Shown here: one piece after another, positions 1 to 5,119 of the stretch
Layout of the letters: each line of letters starts with the position of its first letter
Position numbering within the stretch: position 1 is the first letter of the stretch
Source: an uncultured Roseburia sp.
GTDB taxonomy: Bacteria > Bacillota > Clostridia > Lachnospirales > Lachnospiraceae
DNA length: 5,119 nt
Direction: 5' to 3'
Assembly (NCBI GenBank): GCA_947384095.1
Contig: CANDFU010000166.1
Coordinates: 1-5,119 of the forward strand
Made by a program: the position numbers and the translations under genes
The notes under the pieces: model-generated
Databases searched by the model: none
What the model was told of the DNA's origin: nothing
The model's input: the letters and a program-made list of their open reading frames with translations, nothing else

Positions 1-1004
1 GAATCATCCACTACAAGGACCTTCCTGCGTCCCCCCGCTTCATTGCTTTTCAGATATTTCGCAATCTCAGTCATGGCATTGTCCGCCCTGATTGCCGGCC
101 CGACCGTCTCTTCGAGCAAATGCGGCGCCATGACACAATAGGCGAAATACCCCTCGCCTGTGTCAAACAGCAGGCTGCACTGCGGGCTGCGCTTTGCGAA
201 TACTCTCTGAAACTGCTCATAAGTCAGCAGATTCTCCTCCTTTACCTCAAATAACTCCGCCGTCGGGAAATAAACCCTCACCCGGTCCACAAACTGCCGG
301 GCGGTATATCTGGTCACATTCATCATCAGCGTACTCAGTTTTTCAGACTCTTCACCGATCAGCCCGCCGATTGTCCTGATAAGCAGACTCTCTTCAAAAA
401 CAAGAAAGATCTCCCAGGTCTGGCCGTCCTTTGAACCATATGCCAGCCTGTAATAAACCCCTTTTCCGAATTTTTCACCGCCGTAGCTCTCGCTGATCAC
501 CCTGGCCTGCAGACAGAACAGATCCTGCAGGAGCTGGATAATAACCCGCTTCACCGCCGCCTGCTGTTCCTCCGGCAGAAGTCCGCCCCACTTGCTTGCC
601 GCCTTTCCCGTGATCGCCCGGTCCTCTGTCATCGTATGCCCGATCAGCCATCCTGCACAGACGCCCAGAAAATGCTTTACGGCCTCCGGGGCATATTTCG
701 TCTCCTTTAACTCCCGCTCAATCTCCGGAAGCGTCTTTTTCCTGAAATTGTCATGAAGACGACGATGCATATCATACCCGTGATAGCCGATCGAAGCCAT
801 ATATACCTCTTCTTCCGAAAAATGCTTCATGGCATGCTCTTTAAAAAATTTAATCCCTTCTTCACACACCCACCGGCTCTTTTCTGCGTCTTCCATATAA
901 GAAAAAAGCTTGTTTATGATACTGAAAAGCCTTTTGTGTTCCCTGTCAATAATATCCACACCAATATTGAACCTGTCCTGCCACAAAAATTGATTTCCGC
1001 TCAT
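1..1004 (-). CDS. Hemerythrin / CheX-like / response-regulator receiver fusion protein (3' end beyond the window)
   Basis: Translation from the ATG at 1004-1002 stays open for 334 codons to the left edge. Residues about 8-135 form a bacteriohemerythrin domain that should bind a di-iron centre and so O2 or NO. All seven ligands are visible with canonical spacing: H23 (IDREHKRLF), H61 and E65 (HFSEEEVYM), H80 and H84 (HRRLH), H123 and D128 (WLIGHTMTED). Residues about 140-315 look like an alpha/beta domain of the CheC/CheX type (ESLLIRTIGGLIGEE, then a helix with N229, then a strand near LLFDTGEGYFAYCV). The usual ExxN catalytic pair reads LMMN, so phosphatase activity is doubtful. Residues 327-334 (RKVLVVDD) are the first strand and acidic pair of a receiver (REC) domain, which continues off the window. 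No signal peptide or membrane segment is seen, so it is cytosolic. The start is fixed by AAGGAGG at 1016-1010, 5 nt upstream. The hemerythrin call is secure, REC strong, and the middle domain inferred. The likely role is coupling oxygen or redox state to phosphorelay or chemotaxis signalling. Confidence 0.93.
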   Translation of the reverse strand, partial: MSGNQFLWQDRFNIGVDIIDREHKRLFSIINKLFSYMEDAEKSRWVCEEGIKFFKEHAMKHFSEEEVYMASIGYHGYDMHRRLHDNFRKKTLPEIERELKETKYAPEAVKHFLGVCAGWLIGHTMTEDRAITGKAASKWGGLLPEEQQAAVKRVIIQLLQDLFCLQARVISESYGGEKFGKGVYYRLAYGSKDGQTWEIFLVFEESLLIRTIGGLIGEESEKLSTLMMNVTRYTARQFVDRVRVYFPTAELFEVKEENLLTYEQFQRVFAKRSPQCSLLFDTGEGYFAYCVMAPHLLEETVGPAIRADNAMTEIAKYLKSNEAGGRRKVLVVDD

Positions 1005-1009
1005 GTCAT

Positions 1010-1016
1010 CCTCCTT
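1010..1016 (-). promoter_or_regulatory. Ribosome binding site of the hemerythrin-receiver gene
   Basis: Reading the minus strand, a full-consensus AAGGAGG lies 5 nt before the ATG at 1004. It decides the start. Another ATG at 1009-1007 abuts this site with no spacer and is in a different frame. Confidence 0.85.
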
Positions 1017-1053
1017 AGCCATTTATATCATTCAGCAGATACTCAGATCAGGC

Positions 1054-1082
1054 GGGAGACCACATAAAACCAGCAATCTCCC
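1054..1082 (-). other. Hairpin in the hemerythrin-gene leader
   Basis: GGGAGA and TCTCCC form a perfect 6-bp inverted repeat around a 17-nt loop, in the roughly 113-nt leader between the predicted promoter and the hemerythrin-receiver start. No U-tract follows, so it is not an intrinsic terminator. I do not recognise the conserved core of a known riboswitch, including the c-di-GMP classes. It may affect mRNA stability or translation, or it may be chance. Confidence 0.4.
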
Positions 1083-1124
1083 TTCTTCATATTTCTTAAA
1101 AGCTTATTAACCCTTTAGCTCGGA

Positions 1125-1153
1125 ATTATAGCATATCGGATGCTTTATTTCAA
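1125..1153 (-). promoter_or_regulatory. Sigma-A type promoter for the hemerythrin-receiver gene
   Basis: On the minus strand there is TTGAAA (1153-1148), a 17-bp spacer, and a perfect TATAAT (1130-1125). Transcription would start near 1118 and leave a leader of about 113 nt before the ATG at 1004. A quasi-palindrome around AAGCTT at 1096-1110 lies just downstream of the expected start, where a repressor could bind; that role is speculative. Confidence 0.75.
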
Positions 1154-1180
1154 TGATGCCATTTCAAAACAAATACAAGA

Positions 1181-1209
1181 TTGATTTTATTGCTCTATTG
1201 CCCTAAAAT
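1181..1209 (+). promoter_or_regulatory. Probable promoter for the CapA-family gene
   Basis: TTGATT (1181-1186) and TAAAAT (1204-1209) are separated by exactly 17 bp. They lie back-to-back with the minus-strand promoter, with 27 bp between the two -35 boxes. The -10 matches five of six consensus bases and the -35 four of six. Transcription would begin near 1216 and give a leader of about 130 nt. AT-rich sequence nearby makes chance matches possible. Confidence 0.5.
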
Positions 1210-1239
1210 AAAAATCATAAAAAACACAAAAGCGCGCAT

Positions 1240-1289
1240 CAGAACGTGTTATTTTCCTGCACAGTTCTGTTGCGGAAAAATACGAACTG
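1240..1289 (+). other. Two mutually exclusive stem-loops in the CapA-gene leader
   Basis: The segment 1260-1270 can pair in two ways. Upstream, CAGAAC-GTG (1240-1248) pairs with CAC-a-GTTCTG (1260-1269), giving nine base pairs with one bulged A. Downstream, CAGTTC-t-GT (1262-1270) pairs with AC-GAACTG (1282-1289), giving eight base pairs with one bulged T. The two stems share 1262-1269 and cannot coexist. Neither is followed by a T-run, so any switch would act on translation or stability, not intrinsic termination. CAGTTC...GAACTG could instead be a DNA operator. The pairing is seen directly; function is inference. Confidence 0.35.
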
Positions 1290-1320
1290 AAAAAATCGAA
1301 ACCTTTTCACCCCGATTCAG

Positions 1321-1341
1321 GCCGCCAGAGCGGCATGGAGG
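1321..1341 (+). promoter_or_regulatory. GC hairpin next to the CapA-gene ribosome binding site
   Basis: GCCGC (1321-1325) and GCGGC (1330-1334) form a perfect 5-bp stem with a 4-nt loop. Two nt later comes the Shine-Dalgarno GGAGG (1337-1341), 7 nt before the ATG at 1349. This site selects 1349 over the longer open frame reaching back to about 1181. A stable hairpin abutting the ribosome site may tune initiation. Confidence 0.6.
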
Positions 1342-1348
1342 ATTTACT

Positions 1349-2524
1349 ATGAGCAAAAAAGTTCGTATGATACTTTACGTAATGTCAATTATGATTCTGG
1401 CAGGCACAGCCGTCCTGTGCATTCTGGCCGGTCCCGGCCGGAATACGGACCGCGCGGCACACGCACAAAAACAGGATCCCGAAAAAAAACCGGACCATAC
1501 GCAGGCTGCCGATATCCCGCGCGAAAAAGACCCGCACACCGGAATATCAGTAAAAGCCCCGATAAACACTGACAATTTCATTCCGGAAGAAAAACCGACG
1601 ACAATCCTCTTCACCGGCGACGTACTTTTCGCCAACGCATTCATGGCGGGATATGACACAGGAGGAATCCACAATATTATCGGAAACGACCTGCTCCAGG
1701 AGCTGACGGACGCCGATATCCTTATGATAAACAATGAATTTCCATTCAGCGACCGCGGTACGCCCGCGCCGGACAAGCAGTTTACATTTCGCTGCAGCCC
1801 CTCCTATGCAGGCGCTTTAAAGGAAATGGGCGTCGACGTCGTTACCCTGGCAAACAATCATACTCTGGATTATGGAAAAGATGCGCTTTCCGACACTTTC
1901 ATTACACTGGACGAAGCAGATATCCTGTACACAGGCGCGGGGGAAAACATAGAGCGTGCAGAAGAAGTGCAGATCATCGAGACAAACGGAAAGCGATTCG
2001 GATTTCTCGGCGTTTCCCGTGTCATTCCGGAAGGAAGCTGGAAGGTGGAAAACAGCGCGCCGGGGCTCCTTTCGTGCTATAACGATACCAGATTGATCGA
2101 ACTTGTCGCACAGGCAAAAGAGACTTGTGATTTTCTCGCCGTCTACCCGCACTGGGGCATAGAACATGAAGAATATCCCCAGAGCTATCAGACTGCCATT
2201 GCACAGCGCTGCATAGAGGCGGGGGCGGACCTGATCGTGGGCTCTCACCCGCACTGTCTGCAGGGCGTGTCATACATGGACGGCAGACCGGTTTTTTACA
2301 GCCTTGGCAATTTTATCTTCGGCCAGACCATTGACCGTTCTGCCGTCTTAAAAGTAACGGTCGACACCTCCGGCAATGCATCCTTCCGCCTTCTTCCCGT
2401 TTATGCCGCCGCAGGCACAACCCGCCTCGCCGACGGCGCCAGGGGAGAGGAAATCTGCCGGTATATGGACCGGATCTCTTCCGGAGCCGTTATCTCCTCA
2501 GACGGTGTCGTTACCGAAAAATAA
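1349..2524 (+). CDS. CapA/PgsA-family (PGA_cap) membrane-anchored metallophosphatase-like protein
   Basis: This 391-residue protein belongs to the CapA family, related to poly-gamma-glutamate capsule proteins and the calcineurin-like metallophosphatase superfamily. Residues 1-6 are basic and about 7-28 are hydrophobic, giving a signal anchor. A charged, Pro-rich linker runs to about 80, so the catalytic-like domain should lie outside the membrane. Family motifs appear in order: FTGDVLF (88-94), INNEFPF (127-133), LANNHTLDYG (167-176), YPHWGIEHE (266-274), GSHPHCLQG (298-306) and YSLGNFIFG (317-325). The putative metal ligands D91, N170, H171, H268, H300 and H302 are present. No lipobox is seen at C24. 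The ATG at 1349 is chosen for its GGAGG; the upstream extension to about 1181 covers promoter-like sequence and encodes low-complexity residues. No pgsB, pgsC or pgsE neighbours are visible, so poly-gamma-glutamate synthesis is not implied. Stand-alone homologues are common in Clostridia and their substrate is usually unknown. Confidence 0.92.
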   Translation: MSKKVRMILYVMSIMILAGTAVLCILAGPGRNTDRAAHAQKQDPEKKPDHTQAADIPREKDPHTGISVKAPINTDNFIPEEKPTTILFTGDVLFANAFMAGYDTGGIHNIIGNDLLQELTDADILMINNEFPFSDRGTPAPDKQFTFRCSPSYAGALKEMGVDVVTLANNHTLDYGKDALSDTFITLDEADILYTGAGENIERAEEVQIIETNGKRFGFLGVSRVIPEGSWKVENSAPGLLSCYNDTRLIELVAQAKETCDFLAVYPHWGIEHEEYPQSYQTAIAQRCIEAGADLIVGSHPHCLQGVSYMDGRPVFYSLGNFIFGQTIDRSAVLKVTVDTSGNASFRLLPVYAAAGTTRLADGARGEEICRYMDRISSGAVISSDGVVTEK

Positions 2525-2681
2525 ACGGGCCCAGGGTGCGACAGCAGCCCCTCATTCACGGGGCTGCGATAGAAGCCATGCAGCTCGCTCCGACAGCTCT
2601 CCATCGGCCACATTTACTTCAATCCCATAAAACATTTTCCCACGCTCCGTCCCCACCGGGCAATGAGACAAAAAGCAGCTA
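2525..2681. other. Convergent intergenic gap with structured sequence
   Basis: These 157 bp lie between the stops of the CapA-family gene and the pyrophosphorylase gene. They contain the strong hairpin at 2544-2567. Beside it is a weaker imperfect dyad at about 2569-2607, where GATGGAG pairs with CTTCTATC including G-U pairs, and AGCT repeats close an inner loop. GGCC boxes lie near both ends. A 27-codon minus-strand frame (2635-2552) is also open but weakly supported. No classical intrinsic terminator is evident for either gene. Confidence 0.5.
2544..2567. other. Perfect 8-bp GC-rich hairpin between convergent genes
   Basis: GCAGCCCC and GGGGCTGC form a perfect stem around the 8-nt loop TCATTCAC, 20 bp after the CapA-family stop. 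Neither strand has a T-run directly after it; on the minus strand a T-rich stretch starts only about 20 nt later. It could be a bidirectional 3'-end stabiliser, a Rho-dependent or atypical terminator, or part of a structured RNA. Confidence 0.6.
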
Positions 2682-3890
2682 TCACAATTCAATCCCGCAG
2701 CCCTTCATCAGTTCTCGCGCACTGTCCAGAGAATCCGTCCCGTGCAGATTTTTGATCGGCGCAAACTCTTTCGCACGGTCCACCTCGTATGGCAGACAGT
2801 CGTCCATCATATGCACCATATCGAGCACCAGCGCCTCGAATTTGTAGCCGTTGGGCTGTTCCGGTTTTACCGGTTTCCGGTCTGCGTCAATATACGGTAT
2901 CTTCTTTTCCACCACATGAATCTGCATGTTCCGGCCGACAATCTGTTCCAGCTTTTTCTCAGAAAAAAGATAATTTAAAATCACGCCGAATCCATATGCC
3001 AACGCGCCGTCTTCTTTCCGCGCCGTCTCCATTTCCTCTGTCATCTCATAATATTCGACAATCGACGGTTTCCCGTCTTCCGTACACAAAACCCCGATTT
3101 TTTCGTCCGGCGCCGCCTTGCGCACCACCTTCGCGCCGCTCTCACAGCCATATGCAATCGTCGCACCGATAAATACCGGGTCTGCAATCCGCTGTAAGCA
3201 GTTGTCTACGGCAAATACATTGAGCCATTCTATCCCTTTTTCACGGAGATCATCGAGAAGTCCTGCCTTTACCATCGAACCAAACCATCCGCCGTTCCCA
3301 TTCGGCGACATCGCAGCCTGCGTCGGCGAAGCCAGATAGGCCCGCCCCTCATAGTCGCAGGCAGGTGCCATCTCCTGCACGAAAAACTTTATATATTCTT
3401 TCGGGTAGCCAAAATAAGCGTGTTCTTCAAAGAACGTCGTTGTATCCCCATGGTTAATATTGCTCGTCATCACATAAAGAGGAACCGGCACACCGGCCTC
3501 ATCCGTCACATCCATGAGATTGCGCACAAGCTGTTCAAATAAGTACAGCTCCCTGTCAATTCCGATGTTCAACGTCCCTTTCGGCTTTTCAAGTCCCAGT
3601 CTGGTCCCCTGGCCTCCCGCCAGAAGCACTGCGCCTACGCGCCCCTCCCTGATCGCCTTTAACCCGATCTCTTTAAATTCCGCGCCGCGCGCCCGTATCT
3701 CGTCAAGCTCCACCGCCGCGAGAGGAGCGAAACTCCCCCTCCGGCTCATTGCATCTTTTTCTGTAATCCGCCCCAGAACGGACCAGTCAATCTTATCCAG
3801 GTTCTTCTTTAGCTCCTCATTTTCCCGCTCGGAATTTCTGCCCATGACCGCCCGAATATAATACTGTGTTTTGTCTTCCCATATTTTCAT
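2682..3890 (-). CDS. UDPGP-family (UAP1-like) UTP:sugar-1-phosphate uridylyltransferase
   Basis: This 402-residue cytosolic enzyme would join UTP to a sugar-1-phosphate, giving a UDP-sugar and pyrophosphate. Its Rossmann-type nucleotide-binding loop is LLAGGQGTRLG (89-99), followed by PKG (103-105). Further family motifs are SPNGNGG (195-201), FAVDN (226-230), ADPVFIG (236-242), VRKAAPDEKIGVL (256-268), VEYYE (278-282), KKIPYID (329-335), the lysine in GYKFEALVLD (348-357) and EFAPIKN (375-381). The pattern matches eukaryotic UDP-GlcNAc pyrophosphorylase (UAP1/AGX) better than GalU. It lacks about 100 residues of the eukaryotic length, as bacterial members do. The FNxGNI segment of UAP1 reads YGFGVI here (299-304), so GlcNAc-1-P specificity is uncertain and glucose-1-P or another hexose-1-P is possible. 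The ATG at 3890 is the only good start: a TGA lies in frame at 3899-3897. It lies 37 bp after the upstream repeat-protein gene and is probably in its operon. Confidence 0.9.
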   Translation of the reverse strand: MKIWEDKTQYYIRAVMGRNSERENEELKKNLDKIDWSVLGRITEKDAMSRRGSFAPLAAVELDEIRARGAEFKEIGLKAIREGRVGAVLLAGGQGTRLGLEKPKGTLNIGIDRELYLFEQLVRNLMDVTDEAGVPVPLYVMTSNINHGDTTTFFEEHAYFGYPKEYIKFFVQEMAPACDYEGRAYLASPTQAAMSPNGNGGWFGSMVKAGLLDDLREKGIEWLNVFAVDNCLQRIADPVFIGATIAYGCESGAKVVRKAAPDEKIGVLCTEDGKPSIVEYYEMTEEMETARKEDGALAYGFGVILNYLFSEKKLEQIVGRNMQIHVVEKKIPYIDADRKPVKPEQPNGYKFEALVLDMVHMMDDCLPYEVDRAKEFAPIKNLHGTDSLDSARELMKGCGIEL

Positions 3891-3901
3891 AGCGTTTCAT
3901 T

Positions 3902-3909
3902 CCCCCTTT
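3902..3909 (-). promoter_or_regulatory. Suboptimal ribosome binding site of the pyrophosphorylase gene
   Basis: On the minus strand AAAGGGGG precedes the ATG at 3890 by 11 nt, longer than usual. It can pair along the anti-Shine-Dalgarno if one G-U wobble is allowed. An out-of-frame ATG at 3900-3898 lies between the site and the true start, but its 1-nt spacing is too short for efficient use. Confidence 0.5.
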
Positions 3910-3927
3910 CTTCCACTCCGATTTGTT

Positions 3928-5119
3928 CTACTTCCGCTCGAGAGACAGGCCGTTTAAAATCTCACCTTCTCCCGCCTCGTAAGAGATTGTCACCAGATCT
4001 TCCACATTCAGAATGGCGGCCACCGGATATTCCCTGCCGTTGATCAGATAATATACGTTCTCATCTTTCAGGCGGATCAGATACCAGGTGTCTCCGTTCA
4101 TGACGCAGGAGCGGATCTCCGCCACTCTTCCCCCGGCCTCTTTCCGGTCTGCAGGCTCCCCTGCTTCCACCTCTGCTATGCCGTTTTTCTTAAGCTGCGC
4201 CGCATAATTTTCCTGACATTCCTCCACGGTATTGCCGACTGCCACAATCTGATACTGGCTGACATTTACCATGGCGTACATCTTGACCAGCTGGGACGCA
4301 TCTTTTAATGCCATAAAATAAGTCGGTTCCCCGCCGATATTCAGAAGAATCGGAAATGTCGCCATATAACTGTACTGCTGCACCGCACCCTGCGCCGAGT
4401 TCATGCCGGCATTTTCATTCGCCCCGGCACAGACATAGTAACGCGCCTCTTTCGTTCGCTGATTTACAAGGATAAATCCGAGATTACTCTCGTCCCCGCC
4501 CACCGAAGTCACTCCTGTGTACACCCATACATCGTCGTCCATGGCGATATAATTATAGCCGGACGTTGACTTCGTACACCCGCTCTGCCCCAGAATCGAA
4601 TTCCAGAAACCGCTCTGGTACATGCCATAATAGTCATACTGTTCCATAATCAGCCGTGCGCTGCAGACACGGTCTACCCAGGAAGGGACCTCGCTGATCG
4701 GGTAATATGCGCTCTCCCCCGTAACTGCGTTTACCAGAACTGCGCCGGTGACGTCCGTCCCCCCGAACAGGCCGATCGTCCTGGCAACCGTGGTTGCACA
4801 CCAATAAGGTATGCCGTCGTCATCCACTTCAAAATTGACGTCGTAAAATATTTTTGTGGGATACCGGAAGCGGAGATAGCGATAAATGTTCCTGTTAAAC
4901 AATTCTGACGGGGAATATTTCATCCCCTCCTCAAGCCTTTTCACAGTGACCTCCTGCGTGACCATATCGATCAGCAGGTAAGCGGGAATACCCTGCCCAC
5001 GGTTTTTCCACCACTTAATAATATCACCGTAATTTAAATAAGTCGCGCGCACCGGAATGTCCCGGTAATTAATCTGCGCCGAGCTGTTGTCCACTTCAAA
5101 CTGGGACACAAGATCCGAG
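3928..5119 (-). CDS. Conserved-looking protein of unknown function with repeated beta-rich units (5' end beyond the window)
   Basis: The frame is open from the right edge to TAG at 3930-3928. A GTG at 5109-5107 is possible, but the frame continues upstream (Ser-Asp-Leu before it) with no visible ribosome site, so the real start is probably outside the window and may carry a signal or membrane anchor. Numbered from that GTG, similar strand-rich units recur: PAYLLIDMVTQEV (42-54); PYWCATTV (101-108) with GAVLVNAVTGESAYY (122-136); DVWVYTGVTS (193-202) with GFILVNQRTKEARYY (211-225); and PTYFMALKD (262-270) with KMYAMVNVSQYQIV (276-289). Each pairs an aromatic strand with a hydrophobic, N/T/E-turn hairpin, loosely like PepSY-type units. 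Residues about 328-393 look like a separate small beta-barrel or OB-like domain after a charged linker. I recall similar proteins in Clostridia but no trustworthy name or function. It lies 37 bp upstream of the pyrophosphorylase gene, probably in the same operon. Confidence 0.8.
   Translation of the reverse strand, partial: SDLVSQFEVDNSSAQINYRDIPVRATYLNYGDIIKWWKNRGQGIPAYLLIDMVTQEVTVKRLEEGMKYSPSELFNRNIYRYLRFRYPTKIFYDVNFEVDDDGIPYWCATTVARTIGLFGGTDVTGAVLVNAVTGESAYYPISEVPSWVDRVCSARLIMEQYDYYGMYQSGFWNSILGQSGCTKSTSGYNYIAMDDDVWVYTGVTSVGGDESNLGFILVNQRTKEARYYVCAGANENAGMNSAQGAVQQYSYMATFPILLNIGGEPTYFMALKDASQLVKMYAMVNVSQYQIVAVGNTVEECQENYAAQLKKNGIAEVEAGEPADRKEAGGRVAEIRSCVMNGDTWYLIRLKDENVYYLINGREYPVAAILNVEDLVTISYEAGEGEILNGLSLERK

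Noticed and set aside
753..1067. Plus-strand open frame of 104 codons
   Set aside because: It lies antisense to the hemerythrin domain and the leader, without a ribosome site; the seven iron ligands prove the minus-strand frame.
1181..1348. N-terminal extension of the CapA-family gene back to the TTG at 1181
   Set aside because: It lacks a ribosome site, its TTG is the proposed -35 box, and the encoded residues are unlike a signal peptide. GGAGG at 1337 and the classical signal anchor favour 1349.
1817..2254. Minus-strand open frames inside the CapA-family gene (also 1375-1776 and 2022-2273)
   Set aside because: They oppose conserved CapA motifs, have Cys/Arg/Ser-rich composition with no family motifs, and show no ribosome sites.
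2544..2567. Classical intrinsic terminator
   Set aside because: The stem is strong but no T-run follows directly on either strand.
2401..2613. Minus-strand 70-codon frame overlapping the CapA-family C-terminus
   Set aside because: No ribosome site, no recognisable motif, and most of it is antisense to a clear gene. The hairpin falls inside it.
2789..3172. Plus-strand open frames opposite the pyrophosphorylase (also 3118-3339 and 3514-3861)
   Set aside because: They are Ser/Pro/Arg-rich shadows of a strongly supported minus-strand enzyme.
3820..3900. Frameshift at the start of the pyrophosphorylase, suggested by the out-of-frame ATG at 3900
   Set aside because: Residues 7-36 in the annotated frame fit the usual family N-terminus (a Q-rich helix leading to IDW) without gaps, while the alternative frame stops after 27 codons.
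5107..5109. GTG as the real start of the right-edge gene
   Set aside because: The frame is open through to the window edge and no Shine-Dalgarno can be seen in the 10 bases upstream. The gene is better treated as partial.

Overview
The window looks like chromosomal DNA of a low-to-mid GC anaerobic Firmicute, most likely a Lachnospiraceae-type gut Clostridium relative. This rests on strong AAGGAGG/GGAGG ribosome sites, sigma-A type TTGAAA-17-TATAAT promoter spacing, and the character of the proteins: a hemerythrin regulator, a solitary CapA-family protein, a UAP1-like UDPGP enzyme and a Clostridia-type repeat protein. The taxonomic placement is inference. I see no mobile element, CRISPR array, tRNA or rRNA.

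Layout. Positions 1-1004 (minus) hold a gene cut by the left edge. It encodes an unusual three-part protein: a complete bacteriohemerythrin domain with all seven iron ligands, a middle domain resembling the CheC/CheX fold, and the first residues of a response-regulator receiver domain. Positions 1005-1348 are a 344-bp divergent control region. It holds a good minus-strand promoter for the hemerythrin gene, a plausible plus-strand promoter for the next gene, and several hairpins in both leaders. Positions 1349-2524 (plus) encode a membrane-anchored CapA/PgsA-family metallophosphatase-like protein. Positions 2525-2681 are a convergent intergenic gap with a perfect 8-bp GC-rich hairpin but no U-tract. 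Positions 2682-3890 (minus) encode a UDPGP-family (UAP1-like) nucleotidyltransferase. Just upstream of it (37-bp gap, same strand), 3928-5119 encodes most of a conserved-looking but unnamed protein built from repeated beta-rich units, cut by the right edge.

How they fit together. The unnamed repeat protein and the UDP-sugar pyrophosphorylase are probably co-transcribed, repeat protein first. The CapA-family protein and the pyrophosphorylase could both serve the cell envelope (surface polymer and nucleotide-sugar supply), but they are convergent, so this is only a loose thematic link. The hemerythrin regulator is divergent from the CapA gene, and their -35 elements lie 27 bp apart, so shared control is possible. 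The most unusual item is the hemerythrin / CheX-like / receiver fusion.
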